The position numbers and the translations under genes are program-made. From Litoreibacter arenae DSM 19593 (GTDB lineage: Bacteria > Pseudomonadota > Alphaproteobacteria > Rhodobacterales > Rhodobacteraceae): a stretch of 64,000 nucleotides of DNA. The stretch spans positions 1 to 64,000 of the forward strand of contig NZ_KE557306.1 in assembly GCF_000442275.2 (NCBI RefSeq). Reading direction: 5' to 3'. Positions 41,859 to 52,489 of this stretch are shown piece after piece; within the stretch, counting starts at the first letter, position 1; each line of letters starts with the position of its first letter. Below the pieces are notes generated by a model. That model ran no database searches. It was not told the origin of the DNA and saw only the letters and a program-made list of their open reading frames with translations.

Positions 41859-44159
41859 CTATTCGCCGTAGGGCACCCAGATGTTTTTGACCTCGGTCGC
41901 CGCTTCCAGCATCGCCTTTGGGGAGGCGGGCGCAGGCGCGATCAGGGTGCGTTTCAGATTGCCGGCTGATGCGGCTTCGATGGTTGCCGCATGGCTCGGG
42001 TCGGAGAAACTCCAGACCGCGTCAATATCCATATGCGCGCCCATATGTTGCGCGACGTCCTTGTGGTCGCCCGTCAGCAAGTTTACGACTCCAGCGGGAA
42101 CGTCAGAAGTCTCCAGTACCTGAATGAAATCTGTTGCGGCCAGCGGGAACACCTCGGAGGCGGCGGCGATCACACGGTTGCCCATCGCCATCGCGGGGGC
42201 GATAACCTCGACCAATCCCGCCAAGGGGCGCTGGTCGCATAGGGCCGCGATCACGCCGACGGGCTCTTTCATCGCCAAGGCCACACCGCGGATCGGCACG
42301 CCATGCACCTGACCATCGAACTTGTCGGCCCAAGCGGCGTAGGTGAACAGCGTCTGGATTGCGCCTTCGACCTCGTCTTTGCCCTGCTTTCCGGTCATCG
42401 TCTTGATGCGGTCGGCGAACTCGCCTGCGCGGGCAGACAGGTTTTCGGCCATGTAATACAGAATCTGCGCGCGCAGGTGGCCAGTGGTTTTGGACCAGCC
42501 TTTCGCGCCATGCGCGGCTTCCACCGCATTGCGCAGGTCCTTGCGGTTGGCGAGCGAGACCTCGCCCAAGGCGTTGCCCTTGGGGCCGTAGACCACGCGG
42601 GAATAGCCGCCGTCAGGTCGCGCCTGCTTGCCGCCGATATAGAGCTTTGCGGTGCGGTCAATGGGATCGGACAAGCCGCCCTTGCCCTCAAAGGCCGTGA
42701 CTGGCTTGGCCGGTTTGGGAGTACCCTTCAGCTTGCTGTAGCCGGACAGCCCCTCCCATCCGCCTTCGCGCCCGAAGCCGCTTTCGCGCACGCCACCGAA
42801 GCCTGCGGCGGCGTCCATCAGGTTGGTGGAGTTCACCCAGACGATGCCGGAGACCAGCTTTGGCGCCACGTCCAGCGCCAGATTTATGTTTTCAGTCCAG
42901 ACAGTTGCCGCCAACCCGTAGCGGGTGTCGTTGGCCATGGCGACCGCCTCGGCCGGGGTGCGGAAGGTGGTGGAGACCAGCACGGGGCCGAAGATTTCCT
43001 CCTGCATCAGCTTTGACGAGGTCGTCAGGCCGGTGATCAGGGTCGGCGGGTAGAAGCAGCCTTCGGGGGCGGTGGTCTGGTAGGTCTCGCCCTCGTCATT
43101 GGTGGCGACCATATCGGCGATCGTGGCGCGCTGGATCGGGTCGACGATAGCGCCGACGTCGATGCATTTGTCCAGCGGGTCGCCGATGCGCAACCCGTCC
43201 ATGCGGGATTTCAGCTTTGTGTAGAAGGTGTTGGCGACGCCTTCCTGCACCAGCAGGCGTGAGCCTGCGCAACAGACCTGACCTTGATTGAACCAGATGG
43301 CGTCGACCAAGCCTTCGACGGCGCTGTCCAGATCGGCGTCGTCGAAGACGATGTAGGGGGACTTGCCACCCAACTCCAGCGATAGTGCCTTGCCGGAGCC
43401 TGCCGTAGCTTTGCGGATGATGCGGCCCACTTCGGTGGAACCGGTGAAGGCCAGTTTGTCCACATCCGATGCGGTGATCATTTCACCCACCGCGCCGTCG
43501 CCGGTGATGATGTTCACGACGCCTTTGGGCAGGCCCACCTGATCGCAAATCTCTGCAAAGAGCAGCGCTGTGAGCGAGGTGTATTCGGCTGGCTTCAGCA
43601 CCACGGTATTGCCCATCGCCAAAGCGGGGGCGATCTTCCATGCCAGCATCAGCAGCGGGAAGTTCCATGGAATGATCTGGCCGCAAACGCCCAATGGTTC
43701 GCGGTCGGGCAACTCGGTTTCCATCAGCTGGGCGAAGCCTGCGTGATGGTAGAAGTGGCGTTGTGCCAAAGAAATGTCGATGTCGCGGGACTCGCGGATG
43801 GGTTTGCCGTTGTCAAGTGTCTCCAAAACGGCGAACAGGCGCGAATGTTTCTGCAACGCGCGGGCCAATGCGTAGAGGTATTTTGCGCGGGTGTGGCCGG
43901 ATTTCTCCCATGATTTTTGTGCCTTACGTGCCGCGCTTACGGCTGCGTCCACGTCTTCAGGGCGGGCCTGGGACAAGCCTGCCAGCACCTCACCGGTGGC
44001 TGGATTTTTCGACGTAAAGTCCTGCGTGGGCTTGGTAAATTCGCCGTCGATGAAATGGCCGAACTGGCGGTTCTTGCTGTCGAGCCATGCCATCGCCTCG
44101 GACGCGCTTTCGGGGGCGGGGCCATAGTCCATCGTCTCTAGAATGTTTTTTACGGTCAT
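41859..44159 (-). CDS. Double aldehyde dehydrogenase (active first half, degenerate second half)
   Basis: 766 residues. The first domain (about 30-480) is complete: NFPLLMLAWKIAPALAMGNT, LAFTGSTEVGRII, LELGGKSP (the general-base Glu) and NQGQVCCAGSR (the catalytic Cys). The second domain (about 510-766) resembles an N-terminal aldehyde dehydrogenase half (RAQILYYMAENLSARAGEFA, PVGVIAALCDQRPLAGLVEV) but ends before the catalytic Cys. It follows deoC by 4 bases, which fits oxidation of the acetaldehyde from deoxyribose phosphate. Such long fusions are known in this family. Confidence 0.9.
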   Translation of the reverse strand: MTVKNILETMDYGPAPESASEAMAWLDSKNRQFGHFIDGEFTKPTQDFTSKNPATGEVLAGLSQARPEDVDAAVSAARKAQKSWEKSGHTRAKYLYALARALQKHSRLFAVLETLDNGKPIRESRDIDISLAQRHFYHHAGFAQLMETELPDREPLGVCGQIIPWNFPLLMLAWKIAPALAMGNTVVLKPAEYTSLTALLFAEICDQVGLPKGVVNIITGDGAVGEMITASDVDKLAFTGSTEVGRIIRKATAGSGKALSLELGGKSPYIVFDDADLDSAVEGLVDAIWFNQGQVCCAGSRLLVQEGVANTFYTKLKSRMDGLRIGDPLDKCIDVGAIVDPIQRATIADMVATNDEGETYQTTAPEGCFYPPTLITGLTTSSKLMQEEIFGPVLVSTTFRTPAEAVAMANDTRYGLAATVWTENINLALDVAPKLVSGIVWVNSTNLMDAAAGFGGVRESGFGREGGWEGLSGYSKLKGTPKPAKPVTAFEGKGGLSDPIDRTAKLYIGGKQARPDGGYSRVVYGPKGNALGEVSLANRKDLRNAVEAAHGAKGWSKTTGHLRAQILYYMAENLSARAGEFADRIKTMTGKQGKDEVEGAIQTLFTYAAWADKFDGQVHGVPIRGVALAMKEPVGVIAALCDQRPLAGLVEVIAPAMAMGNRVIAAASEVFPLAATDFIQVLETSDVPAGVVNLLTGDHKDVAQHMGAHMDIDAVWSFSDPSHAATIEAASAGNLKRTLIAPAPASPKAMLEAATEVKNIWVPYGE

Positions 44160-44163
44160 GTTT

Positions 44164-45150
44164 TTAGCCCATTGGGTGGCGGTAGGAGGCGGAGTAGGCG
44201 CCGGTGATGTGATGCTCTAGCTGACGCTCGATGTCGTTTAGCAGCGACGACGCGCCGAAACGGAATAGGTCCGGTTGCAGCCAGCGGTTGCCCAACTCGT
44301 CCTTCATCAGGGCCAGATAGGTGATCGCGTCCTTGGCCTTGGAGATGCCGCCTGCGGGCTTGTAGCCGACATGGTAGCCGGTGGCGTCGAAATAGTCGCG
44401 GATGGCGCGGATCATCACGAGGCTGACGGGCAGGGTCGCATTGACGCTTTCTTTACCCGTCGATGTTTTGATGAAATCCGCACCGGCCATCATGCAAATC
44501 AGCGACGCGCGCGCCACATTCCGAAGGGAGCCCAGCTCACCAGTTGCCAGAATAGCCTTCACATGGGCGTCGCCGCAGGCTTCGCGAAATGCTTTCATCT
44601 CGTCATAGAGCGCTTGCCAGTTTTGCGTCAGCACATGGCGGCGGGAGATGACGATGTCGATCTCGCGCGCACCGGCCTTCACGCTCTCCTCGATCTCGGC
44701 CACGCGCAGGTGGAAGGGGGAGAGGCCGGCGGGGAAACCCGTGGACACCGCAGCCACAGGGATGCCGGAGCCTTGAAGCGCGTCCACGGCGGTTTCGATC
44801 ATGTCGTGATAGACGCAGACGGCGCCTGTCTGGATGCCGCTGACGCCCAAGGCGTCTTGGATATCTGCGCGGATCGGCTGGCGGGCCTTGGCGCAAAGCC
44901 TGCGCACGCGGCCCTCGGTGTCGTCGCCGGACAGGGTGGTCAGGTCGATGCAGGTCACGGCCTTCAAAAGCCACGCGGCCTGATAGTCCTTCTTGACGCT
45001 GCGGCGGCCGGGCAGGGTCGCGGCACGGCGCTCGATGGCGGAGGTGTTGGCCTGCACCCGCGCGACCCGGTCAAGGTCCAGCGGCAGCCCTGGATTGCGG
45101 GGCAGATGCAGTTGCGGCAGTTGCGTCTGGGTCGATGTCAGGGTGCTCAC
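44164..45150 (-). CDS. deoC: Deoxyribose-phosphate aldolase
   Basis: About 328 residues, longer than E. coli DeoC at the N-terminus as in many alphaproteobacteria. It cleaves 2-deoxyribose-5-phosphate to acetaldehyde and glyceraldehyde-3-phosphate. Catalytic context is EIDIVISRRHVLTQNW near 185, DFIKTSTGKESVNATLPVSL with the Schiff-base Lys near 240, and VGYKPAGGISKAKDAITYLA with the second Lys near 275. GTG 45150 was chosen since AAGGA lies 8 bases upstream. Coupled to the aldehyde dehydrogenase. Confidence 0.95.
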   Translation of the reverse strand: MSTLTSTQTQLPQLHLPRNPGLPLDLDRVARVQANTSAIERRAATLPGRRSVKKDYQAAWLLKAVTCIDLTTLSGDDTEGRVRRLCAKARQPIRADIQDALGVSGIQTGAVCVYHDMIETAVDALQGSGIPVAAVSTGFPAGLSPFHLRVAEIEESVKAGAREIDIVISRRHVLTQNWQALYDEMKAFREACGDAHVKAILATGELGSLRNVARASLICMMAGADFIKTSTGKESVNATLPVSLVMIRAIRDYFDATGYHVGYKPAGGISKAKDAITYLALMKDELGNRWLQPDLFRFGASSLLNDIERQLEHHITGAYSASYRHPMG

Positions 45151-45282
45151 GGGCAGCGTCCTTCGCGGATGTGAAGCTCGAAACGTGGCACGGGAGGGCA
45201 TTGGTTGCAAGTCGCTGCGAGCCTTCCCAAGCGGGAGCCTGCGCGGTAGGACAGGGCTGGAATAGCACTAGGGGATTCTGCC

Positions 45283-45960
45283 ATGACCATCGACCGAACC
45301 GTAAAAATCGCGCCTTCCATTCTGGCAGCGGATTTCGCCAATTTCGGTGCCGAGATCGACGCGGTGGAGGCGCAGGGCGCGGACTGGATCCATGTGGACG
45401 TGATGGACGGGCATTTCGTGCCGAACCTGAGTTTCGGGCCTGCGACCTGCGCGGCGATCCGGCCGCATATAAAGACGGTGATGGATGTGCATCTGATGAT
45501 CGCGCCTGTCGATCCGTATATCGACGAGTTCGCCAAGGCAGGCGCGGATATCATCACCGCCCATGTCGAGGCGGGGCCGCATATTCACCGCACCTTGCAG
45601 GCGATCCGCGCAGCGGGGGCGAAGGCGGGCGTGGCGCTGAACCCCGGCACACCGGCCTCGGCGGTGGCGCATCTGCTGGACGTGGCGGACATGATCTGTG
45701 TGATGACGGTTAACCCAGGTTTTGGCGGGCAGAGCTTCATTCCGTTGGAAGGCAAAGTGGCGGAGTTGCGCGCGATGATCGGCGACCGTCCGGTGCATAT
45801 CGAAGTGGATGGCGGCGTGACGCCGCAGACGGCTCCGGGCTTGGTTAAGGCTGGCGCCGATGTGCTGGTGGCAGGCTCGGCGGTGTTCAAGGGCGGCTCG
45901 GTCAGCGATCCCGCGCCTTATGGCGAGAATATCCGCGCGATCCGCGCATCCTACGCCTAG
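45283..45960 (+). CDS. rpe: Ribulose-phosphate 3-epimerase
   Basis: A 225-residue TIM barrel: [40 protein letters not shown] (metal His/Asp), [40 protein letters not shown] and [20 protein letters not shown]. It interconverts ribulose- and xylulose-5-phosphate in the pentose phosphate route. Stop codons interlock with the next gene (CTAG at 45957-45960). Confidence 0.97.
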   Translation: MTIDRTVKIAPSILAADFANFGAEIDAVEAQGADWIHVDVMDGHFVPNLSFGPATCAAIRPHIKTVMDVHLMIAPVDPYIDEFAKAGADIITAHVEAGPHIHRTLQAIRAAGAKAGVALNPGTPASAVAHLLDVADMICVMTVNPGFGGQSFIPLEGKVAELRAMIGDRPVHIEVDGGVTPQTAPGLVKAGADVLVAGSAVFKGGSVSDPAPYGENIRAIRASYA

Positions 45961-46295
45961 AGATGTAGAAAGAACGGGTCGCTGTCGGCCCAGTAGCGCC
46001 CAAGATCCCGGCCGGTGGGCGCGAAGTTGCCCCGCAGTTGCAACGCGAATAGGTCGCTGCCCAACAGGGCCGCAACGCGTAGCGTGTTTTGCACTTCCGG
46101 ATGGCCGTCGGGGTTGTCGCCGAAGACACGCTCTATCGCATGGGACGCGCTGACGAGCACGAAGATCATTTGTGCGCCCGTCGCGTCGGGCCACTGCTTT
46201 GCCATATCGCGCACCACCGCGCGGTAGCCGTCGGGCGTGTCGGAGACCTGCGCAATGGCAAAGTCGATCATTGTGTCGATCTGCTCAAGGCTCAC
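45957..46295 (-). CDS. Hypothetical helical protein
   Basis: 112 residues starting with [23 protein letters not shown], then a helical, Ala/Leu-rich body with [14 protein letters not shown] and [20 protein letters not shown]. No signal or membrane segment and no recognised family. It converges on rpe with interlocked stops, which supports it being a real gene. Confidence 0.65.
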   Translation of the reverse strand: MSLEQIDTMIDFAIAQVSDTPDGYRAVVRDMAKQWPDATGAQMIFVLVSASHAIERVFGDNPDGHPEVQNTLRVAALLGSDLFALQLRGNFAPTGRDLGRYWADSDPFFLHL

Positions 46296-46538
46296 GGGGG
46301 TGGTATTCCAATCGTCAAAAGCCGTGTGCGCTCACGGCCAACCGGCCCAATGCGTGACAGCGAAGCATTACAAATCTGTTTTCCCTCACGGGACAATGCC
46401 GCGAACTTATCCGAATGTTGAAACAAATCAATGGGGTTAGGCGCGATGCACAGCGAATCTGATCTGATGCGCAGAACTCCGCCTTTCCCTTGCGCGTCGC
46501 GCTGCCTACAACTGCACGGGAATGTTACCGGAGGACAT

Positions 46539-47465
46539 ATGCCTGCAATCGTATCTGCCAAAGACGTGGTAAAAATCTATGACGGCGGGTTCGAGGCGCT
46601 GAAGGGCGTATCGCTGGATATCGAGCAGGGCGAAATTCTGGCGCTGCTGGGGCCGAACGGCGCGGGCAAGACCACGCTGATTTCGGTGATCTGCGGGATG
46701 GTCAACGCGACCTCGGGGAAAATTACCGTGGGCGGGCATGACATCGTGGACGACTTCCGCGCGGCGCGGCGGCTGATCGGGTTGGTGCCGCAGGAAATCG
46801 CGCTGGAGCCGTTCGAGAAGGTGATCAACTCGGTCAGGTTCTCGCGCGGGTTGTTCGGCAAACCGCGAGACGACGCGCATATCGAACACATCCTGCGCCA
46901 ATTGTCGCTGTGGGACAAGAAGGACGCCCGCGTCAAGGAACTGTCGGGCGGGATGAAGCGGCGGGTGCTGATCGCCAAGGCGCTGAGCCATGAGCCGCGC
47001 GTGCTGTTTCTGGACGAGCCGACGGCGGGCGTGGACGTGGAGTTGCGCAAGGACATGTGGGACATCGTGCGCGGACTGCGCGCGGATGGGGTGACGATCA
47101 TCCTGACCACGCATTACATCGAAGAGGCGGAAGCGATTGCCGACCGCGTGGGCGTGATCAATGGCGGGGAAATCCTGCTGGTCAGCGACAAGGCGGAACT
47201 GATGACCCAGATGGGACGCAAACAGTTGCGGATCGACCTGCACGAGCCTGTGGGTAAGGTGCCGGAGGCGCTGGCGTCCTATGATTTGGAGATCGGCCCG
47301 GACGGGCGGAGCCTGATCTACACCTACGACACCAAGGGCGAGCGGACCGGCATCACCGCGCTGCTTGGCGATCTGGCGGCGGAAGGGCTGGTGCTGAAGG
47401 ACGTGTCGACCTCGCAATCCTCGCTGGAGGATATTTTCGTAGGCTTGGTGGAGGGCGCGGCATGA
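46539..47465 (+). CDS. ABC-2 type exporter ATP-binding protein (YadG-like)
   Basis: 308 residues. Walker [10 protein letters not shown] near residue 38, signature LSGGMKRRV near 142, Walker [14 protein letters not shown] near 160, and the H-loop [20 protein letters not shown]. The C-terminal extension is typical of drug or lipid exporters with a separate ABC-2 permease, which follows with a 4-base overlap. Ribosome site GGAGGACAT precedes ATG 46539. Confidence 0.94.
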   Translation: MPAIVSAKDVVKIYDGGFEALKGVSLDIEQGEILALLGPNGAGKTTLISVICGMVNATSGKITVGGHDIVDDFRAARRLIGLVPQEIALEPFEKVINSVRFSRGLFGKPRDDAHIEHILRQLSLWDKKDARVKELSGGMKRRVLIAKALSHEPRVLFLDEPTAGVDVELRKDMWDIVRGLRADGVTIILTTHYIEEAEAIADRVGVINGGEILLVSDKAELMTQMGRKQLRIDLHEPVGKVPEALASYDLEIGPDGRSLIYTYDTKGERTGITALLGDLAAEGLVLKDVSTSQSSLEDIFVGLVEGAA

Positions 47466-48223
47466 ATTTCACGGCGATCAAGGCGATTTACGTCTTTGAG
47501 ATGACGCGGTTTTTCCGGACGTTGTTGCAGAGTTTCGTGTCACCGGTGCTGTCCACCTCGCTTTATTTCGTGGTGTTCGGCACGGCCATCGGGTCGCGGA
47601 TCAACATGGTGGAAGGCGTCAGCTATGCCGCGTTCATCGTGCCGGGGCTGATCATGCTGACTGTGATGACGCAGAGCACGGCGAACGCGTCGTTCGGCAT
47701 CTACTTCCCCAAGTTCATCGGCACCGTTTATGAACTGCTGTCGGCGCCGATTTCGTTTCTGGAGATCGTTATCGGTTATGTGGGCGCCGCCGCCAGCAAG
47801 GCGTTTCTGGTGGGGTTGATTATCCTCGGCACGGCGCATCTGTTCGTGGACCTGACGATTGCGCACCCTGTCGCCATGCTGGCGTTTCTGGTGATGACGT
47901 GTTTCAGCTTTGCGCTGCTGGGGTTCATCATCGGCATCTGGGCAAAGAATTTCGAGCAGCTGCAGCTGATCCCGCTTTTGGTGATTACGCCCTTGGTGTT
48001 CCTTGGGGGGTCTTTCTATTCGGTGTCGATGCTGCCGCCGGTGTGGCAGACGATCACCATGTTCAACCCCGTCGTTTATCTGATCTCCGGTTTTCGCTGG
48101 GCGTTTTTCGGAACTGCGGATGTGTCCATCGGGTTGAGCCTGCTCGCCATCGCGCTATTCACCGGCATCTGCATCGCGGTGATCGGATGGATATTCAAGA
48201 CGGGCTACAGGCTGAAAAGCTAG
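47462..48223 (+). CDS. ABC-2 type exporter permease (YadH-like)
   Basis: 253 residues with six membrane helices and the ABC-2 signature region ([20 protein letters not shown], then [20 protein letters not shown]). The C-terminal [20 protein letters not shown] is typical. It pairs with the ATPase before it. Substrate unknown. Confidence 0.94.
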   Translation: MNFTAIKAIYVFEMTRFFRTLLQSFVSPVLSTSLYFVVFGTAIGSRINMVEGVSYAAFIVPGLIMLTVMTQSTANASFGIYFPKFIGTVYELLSAPISFLEIVIGYVGAAASKAFLVGLIILGTAHLFVDLTIAHPVAMLAFLVMTCFSFALLGFIIGIWAKNFEQLQLIPLLVITPLVFLGGSFYSVSMLPPVWQTITMFNPVVYLISGFRWAFFGTADVSIGLSLLAIALFTGICIAVIGWIFKTGYRLKS

Positions 48224-48532
48224 GGCGCGTGGCGATTCTGTGATGCAAGCAACCGCATGGCGGGGCCGAAATCCTTAACGTGGCGGAAGTTCGCCTATGG
48301 GGTGTGGAGTGACCGGGCAGATGTGGTTTGCGGGTCAACATGCTGATAATAAATACAAAAAAGTATTTCGATATCCCCGACTTCGGCCTGCGTGCGGTTG
48401 GGATGCGTGGGGCGTTAAGGAAACGTAAACGCTTTATTAATCATTTAGGCTGACCTTTAAGTCAGCTTAAAGATTGGAAGCCAAGTATTAACAAGTTCGC
48501 CTTTGTGCGATGATTTCGAGAGTGAGGACGCC
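48224..48532. other. Intergenic region with palindrome upstream of an unknown gene
   Basis: Nothing coding is seen. Near its right end lie GTTAAGGAAACGTAAAC (48413-48429), which resembles a CtrA box with one mismatch, and a palindrome GCTGAC-CTTTAA-GTCAGC (48449-48466). Either may regulate the gene starting at 48533. Confidence 0.4.
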
Positions 48533-49204
48533 ATGCCAACTGCTGCGACTACAAGCCTTACACCCAATGAAAGCCTGTCGGTGACAGTGGTCAAAGAGGG
48601 CTTTGACAGCTTTCGGGTATCGTCGCTCGAACTGGTGTCCGACGATATCGCCAACAGCTACTCCTTCCGCAAGGGCAGGCCGTTGGATGTCGTGTTTGTC
48701 CCGGAATTTGCGCGCACGCTGCTGACCCTTCTTCTACGCACCCCTGTCGAGGACGAGGCCGTGCTAATGCCGGATTTCGCCTTTTCGCACACAGGCATCG
48801 GCCTGTCGGGCCTGAGCCTTCACGCGGAACCGGACGGGCGAGTGATAGTCATGCGCTTCAAGCGCTATGTTGGCGATATGCGAAGGGTGCTGCAATTTGA
48901 GCAGTCAACAGAGCTGTCACCCGCAGATATGCGGGAGCGGATCGCGGTGGATGTGCTCGAAGACATTATCTCGCCGATTTTCGACATGCTGGCGCTGGCC
49001 GATATGGGCGGGCGTGACGTGCTGAACCTGCATGCAGACGCCATCGCGGCGCGACTGGACAAGGTGGCCGCACAACAGGAGGAACTGAAGTTCTTCATCG
49101 GCCTGTTGAAACGCTATGTGGCAGGCTGTCAGGAAGATGCCGCGCTGGCGGGTTGGAAGCCCAGCAAGGATGTGGTGCCGTTGAAGCGGCATGGCAGCGT
49201 TTAG
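48533..49204 (+). CDS. Hypothetical protein, unknown family
   Basis: 223 residues, soluble, no signal sequence. Its middle is beta-rich ([40 protein letters not shown]) and the last third is helical with [21 protein letters not shown] do not recognise a family. It has a clear ribosome site (GAGGACGCC) and its stop interlocks with truA. A regulatory-looking upstream region suggests it has its own promoter. Confidence 0.65.
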   Translation: MPTAATTSLTPNESLSVTVVKEGFDSFRVSSLELVSDDIANSYSFRKGRPLDVVFVPEFARTLLTLLLRTPVEDEAVLMPDFAFSHTGIGLSGLSLHAEPDGRVIVMRFKRYVGDMRRVLQFEQSTELSPADMRERIAVDVLEDIISPIFDMLALADMGGRDVLNLHADAIAARLDKVAAQQEELKFFIGLLKRYVAGCQEDAALAGWKPSKDVVPLKRHGSV

Positions 49205-50001
49205 CGTTTTCCGCCGGTATTGATCGGTGCAGCACCCGTAAACGGGTCTTGCGCATAGCCCACGCCTGCCAGATACAGCCCGGCCGCCGGACAGACCGGC
49301 CCGCAGGCCGCACGGTCGCCGGCGTCCAGCGCGTGCTTCATCTGGATCGGCTTCCATGAGCCGCAGCCGACACGTTCCAGCGAGCCGACGAAGCTGCGCA
49401 CCTGATTGTGCAGGAAGCTGCGGGCGCGGATGGAGAAGTGGTATTCGGCACCGTAGGGCACGGCGACTTCCTCGATAGTCAGCTCGTCAAGGGTTTTAAC
49501 CGGCGACAGCGCCTGACAGGTCGACGACCGGAAGGTCGTGAAGTCATGCTGGCCGATGAGATGCTGCGCTGCCTCGCGCATGGGGGCGACGTCCAGCGGG
49601 TAGTTGATTTGCCAGACGAGGCCTTTGTCGTGGGTCGCAGGGGCGCGGCGGTAGAGCAGGCGGAACCAGTAGCGCCGCTCGGTCGCGTCGAAGCGAGCGT
49701 GCCAGTCGTCGGAGACTTTTGCAACCTCAAGAATGGAAATCGGGTGTGGCTTGAGGTGGTAGTTCAACGCCTCGTTCAGACGAAAGACCTCCCAGTCGCG
49801 TGTCAGGTCCGCATGGGCCACCTGCGCCAAGCCATGCACGCCCGTGTCGGTGCGCCCTGCGGCGGCGATCTTGTCGAAATCGGGCTGGAGCTTGCGCAAG
49901 GCATCCTCGATCGCGCCCTGCACGGTGGGTTGGCCGTCTTGGCGTTGCCAGCCGTTGTAAGGCTGGCCGTTATATTCGATTTTCATTGCGTAACGGGGCA
50001 T
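49201..50001 (-). CDS. truA: tRNA pseudouridine(38-40) synthase TruA
   Basis: 266 residues: [20 protein letters not shown], the catalytic loop [19 protein letters not shown] with the Asp near residue 52, [16 protein letters not shown] and the C-terminal [20 protein letters not shown]. It modifies U38-U40 in the anticodon stem of many tRNAs. Confidence 0.97.
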   Translation of the reverse strand: MPRYAMKIEYNGQPYNGWQRQDGQPTVQGAIEDALRKLQPDFDKIAAAGRTDTGVHGLAQVAHADLTRDWEVFRLNEALNYHLKPHPISILEVAKVSDDWHARFDATERRYWFRLLYRRAPATHDKGLVWQINYPLDVAPMREAAQHLIGQHDFTTFRSSTCQALSPVKTLDELTIEEVAVPYGAEYHFSIRARSFLHNQVRSFVGSLERVGCGSWKPIQMKHALDAGDRAACGPVCPAAGLYLAGVGYAQDPFTGAAPINTGGKR

Positions 50002-50095
50002 GGCCCTCAGGTAGCCTGACTGCGGCGCGGTGCCAAGGGCCTACACATGGGCTCGCGCGCGTCCTATGTAGGGATGAACAACCCGAGGGACGCAC

Positions 50096-51499
50096 TTGAT
50101 ACTTTACGATATTGTGGATGGCATCGGCCGCACGGTGGAGGGCGCGACCCAGACTGTGACAGGCGTGTTCGAACCGACGATCCGGCTGGGTGTGACTGGC
50201 CTCAGCCGTGCGGGCAAGACGGTGTTCATCACCTCGCTGATTGCCAACCTGATGGACCGCGCCCGCATGGGGCAGCTTCGGGCGGCGGCCGATGGGGGTA
50301 TCCAGACGGCGTATCTGCACCCGCAACCGGACGACACGATCCCGCGGTTCGATTTCGAGACACATCTTGCCGCGCTGACAGGGGCGGAGCCGCACTGGCC
50401 TGTGTCGACGCGGTCCATTTCCGAGTTGCGCTTGTCAATGCGGGTGCAGCCGACGGGGCTGATGGGCATGGTGTCGGGGCCGCGCACGATGCATCTGGAT
50501 ATTGTGGACTATCCCGGCGAATGGCTGCTGGATCTGGGCCTGATGGACAAGAGTTATGCCGAGTGGTCGGAGGAGGCTTTGAGCCGTGCCGACGGGCGGG
50601 ACGCAGGCGCGGCCTTTGTCGCGCTGGCACGGTCGACCGACGGCGGCGTGAAGCTGGACGAGCCGCAGGCGAAGCGGTTTGCGGAGGCCTACACCGCTTA
50701 TCTGGCGGCCATTCGGGAGGCGGGGTATTCGGATTACACGCCGGGTCGGTTCCTGCTGCCGGGTGATCTGGAAGGCTCTCCGGTTTTGACCTTTGCGCCG
50801 ATGCCGGTGCCGGAGGTCTCGAAGCGCGGATCGTTGTATCGTGAGTTCGAACGGCGGTTCGAGGCGTATAAATCCAAGGTGGTGAAGCCGTTTTTCCGCG
50901 ACCATTTCTCGCGCATCGACCGGCAGGTGGTGCTGGTGGACGCGTTGGGCGCGATCCATGCGGGACCGCAGGCGGTAGGCGATCTGCGCAGCGCGATGGC
51001 GGATATTCTGGGCGCGTTCCGGCCCGGCGCGAATGCGTGGTTGTCACAGATCCTGTTCGGCAAGCGGGTGGAGAAAATCCTGTTCGCGGCAACCAAGGCG
51101 GACCATTTGCACCACTCGCAACACGGGCGGCTGACGGCGATCATGGAAGCGCTGTTGCGCGAGGCGCGGGACCGCGCGGATTTCGCCGGAGCCAAGACGC
51201 AAGCCATGTCGATTGCCTCTTTGCGGGCGACGACGGAGGACCACTTGCAAGGGCTCGACGTGGTGCGCGGGCGGCTGATGGAGACCGGCAAGCAGGCGGC
51301 GTTTTATCCCGGCGAGTTGCCCTCGGACCCTGCCAAGATCATCGGGGCCGCGCGGGGCGGGGCGGAGCGTTGGCTGGATGCGGAGTATTCGGTGATGAAT
51401 TTTGCCCCTGCGAAGTTGAACTTGGCACCGGGCGAAGGCCCGCCGCATATACGGCTGGACCGCGCCGCAGAATTCCTGATCGGAGACCGCTTGAGATGA
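50096..51499 (+). CDS. YcjX-family P-loop GTPase-like protein
   Basis: 467 residues starting with TTG (GAGGGA upstream). The Walker A reads GVTGLSRAGKTVFITSLIAN near residue 32. LDIVDYPGEWLLDLGLMDKS near 140 is the switch-like region, and a long C-terminal segment ends in FLIGDRLR. The YcjX family is linked to the phage-shock/envelope stress response in enterobacteria. It overlaps the next gene by ATGA. Confidence 0.9.
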   Translation: MILYDIVDGIGRTVEGATQTVTGVFEPTIRLGVTGLSRAGKTVFITSLIANLMDRARMGQLRAAADGGIQTAYLHPQPDDTIPRFDFETHLAALTGAEPHWPVSTRSISELRLSMRVQPTGLMGMVSGPRTMHLDIVDYPGEWLLDLGLMDKSYAEWSEEALSRADGRDAGAAFVALARSTDGGVKLDEPQAKRFAEAYTAYLAAIREAGYSDYTPGRFLLPGDLEGSPVLTFAPMPVPEVSKRGSLYREFERRFEAYKSKVVKPFFRDHFSRIDRQVVLVDALGAIHAGPQAVGDLRSAMADILGAFRPGANAWLSQILFGKRVEKILFAATKADHLHHSQHGRLTAIMEALLREARDRADFAGAKTQAMSIASLRATTEDHLQGLDVVRGRLMETGKQAAFYPGELPSDPAKIIGAARGGAERWLDAEYSVMNFAPAKLNLAPGEGPPHIRLDRAAEFLIGDRLR

Positions 51500-52479
51500 G
51501 CAAACGCCCTGTATTGATCGAACTGGACGAGCCTGCCGATGTGACGCCTGCGACTGCGCCGGTAATCGCCGACGAGATGCCGCAAGGCCGTGCGATGAGG
51601 TCCGTGGCGGCCTTGGCGGCGCGCCGCCCGTCGCGGCTGGCGCGGTTCTTCTGGTCGGCTCTGCTGGCCTTGGTCAGTTTCGTGGCAAGCGTCGCTGCAT
51701 GGGATTTCGTCACCGGATTGCTGGCGCGCAGCCCCGTTCTGGGCGCGATTGCGGTGGGGCTGACGGGGCTGTTCTTGCTGGCCTTGCTGCTTGTCGCGGG
51801 CAAGGAATGGCTGGCCATCGGGCGGCTGAAGAAGATCGACGGGCTGCGCACGGAGGCGGAGGCGGCACTGGCGACGGGCGATTTGAAAGCGGCGCGTGGG
51901 GTGTCGGCGCAGTTGTTGGTTTTATACGCCAATCGGCCCGAGTTGGAGGCGGGTCGTGCGGCAGTGACAGCGCGGGACGGCGACGGGTTCGATGTGGATG
52001 CGGTACTGGGTGAGGCGGAGACGCATTTGCTGGCCCCGCTGGACGCGCTGGCGCGCTTGGAAGTCGAAGCGGCGGCGCGGCAGGTGGCGACGGTGACGGC
52101 GATTGTGCCGCTGGCCTTGGCCGATTTAATCGCGGCACTGACGGCCAATTTGCGGATGATCCGCCGGGTTGCGGAAGTGTATGGCGGCCGCTCCGGCACA
52201 TTGGGAAGCTGGCGGCTGACGCGGGCAGTGCTGACGCATCTGGTGGCCACGGGGGCGGTGGCCGTGGGCGACGACCTGATCGGCTCGGTCGCGGGCGGCG
52301 GCGTGTTGTCGAAACTGTCGCGCCGCTTTGGCGAGGGCGTGATCAACGGGGCTTTGACGGCCCGCGTGGGGGTGGCGGCGATGGATGTGTGCCGACCGTT
52401 GCCCTACGGGACGCAAGACAGACCGTCTGTGACGGGGCTGGTGCGGCGGGCGTTGACGGGCTTGTTCCCGACGTCTTGA
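51496..52479 (+). CDS. YcjF-like membrane protein (DUF697 type)
   Basis: 327 residues. A cytoplasmic N-terminal region is followed by two membrane helices (about 55-76 and 83-105), a linker, and a C-terminal domain with TVTAIVPLALADLIAALTAN and SVAGGGVLSKLSRRFGEGVI, the DUF697-like part. It pairs with YcjX as in E. coli. The two probably act together at the inner membrane. The gene is followed by the repeat hairpins at 52490. Confidence 0.88.
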   Translation: MSKRPVLIELDEPADVTPATAPVIADEMPQGRAMRSVAALAARRPSRLARFFWSALLALVSFVASVAAWDFVTGLLARSPVLGAIAVGLTGLFLLALLLVAGKEWLAIGRLKKIDGLRTEAEAALATGDLKAARGVSAQLLVLYANRPELEAGRAAVTARDGDGFDVDAVLGEAETHLLAPLDALARLEVEAAARQVATVTAIVPLALADLIAALTANLRMIRRVAEVYGGRSGTLGSWRLTRAVLTHLVATGAVAVGDDLIGSVAGGGVLSKLSRRFGEGVINGALTARVGVAAMDVCRPLPYGTQDRPSVTGLVRRALTGLFPTS

Positions 52480-52489
52480 GGGATTGCGC

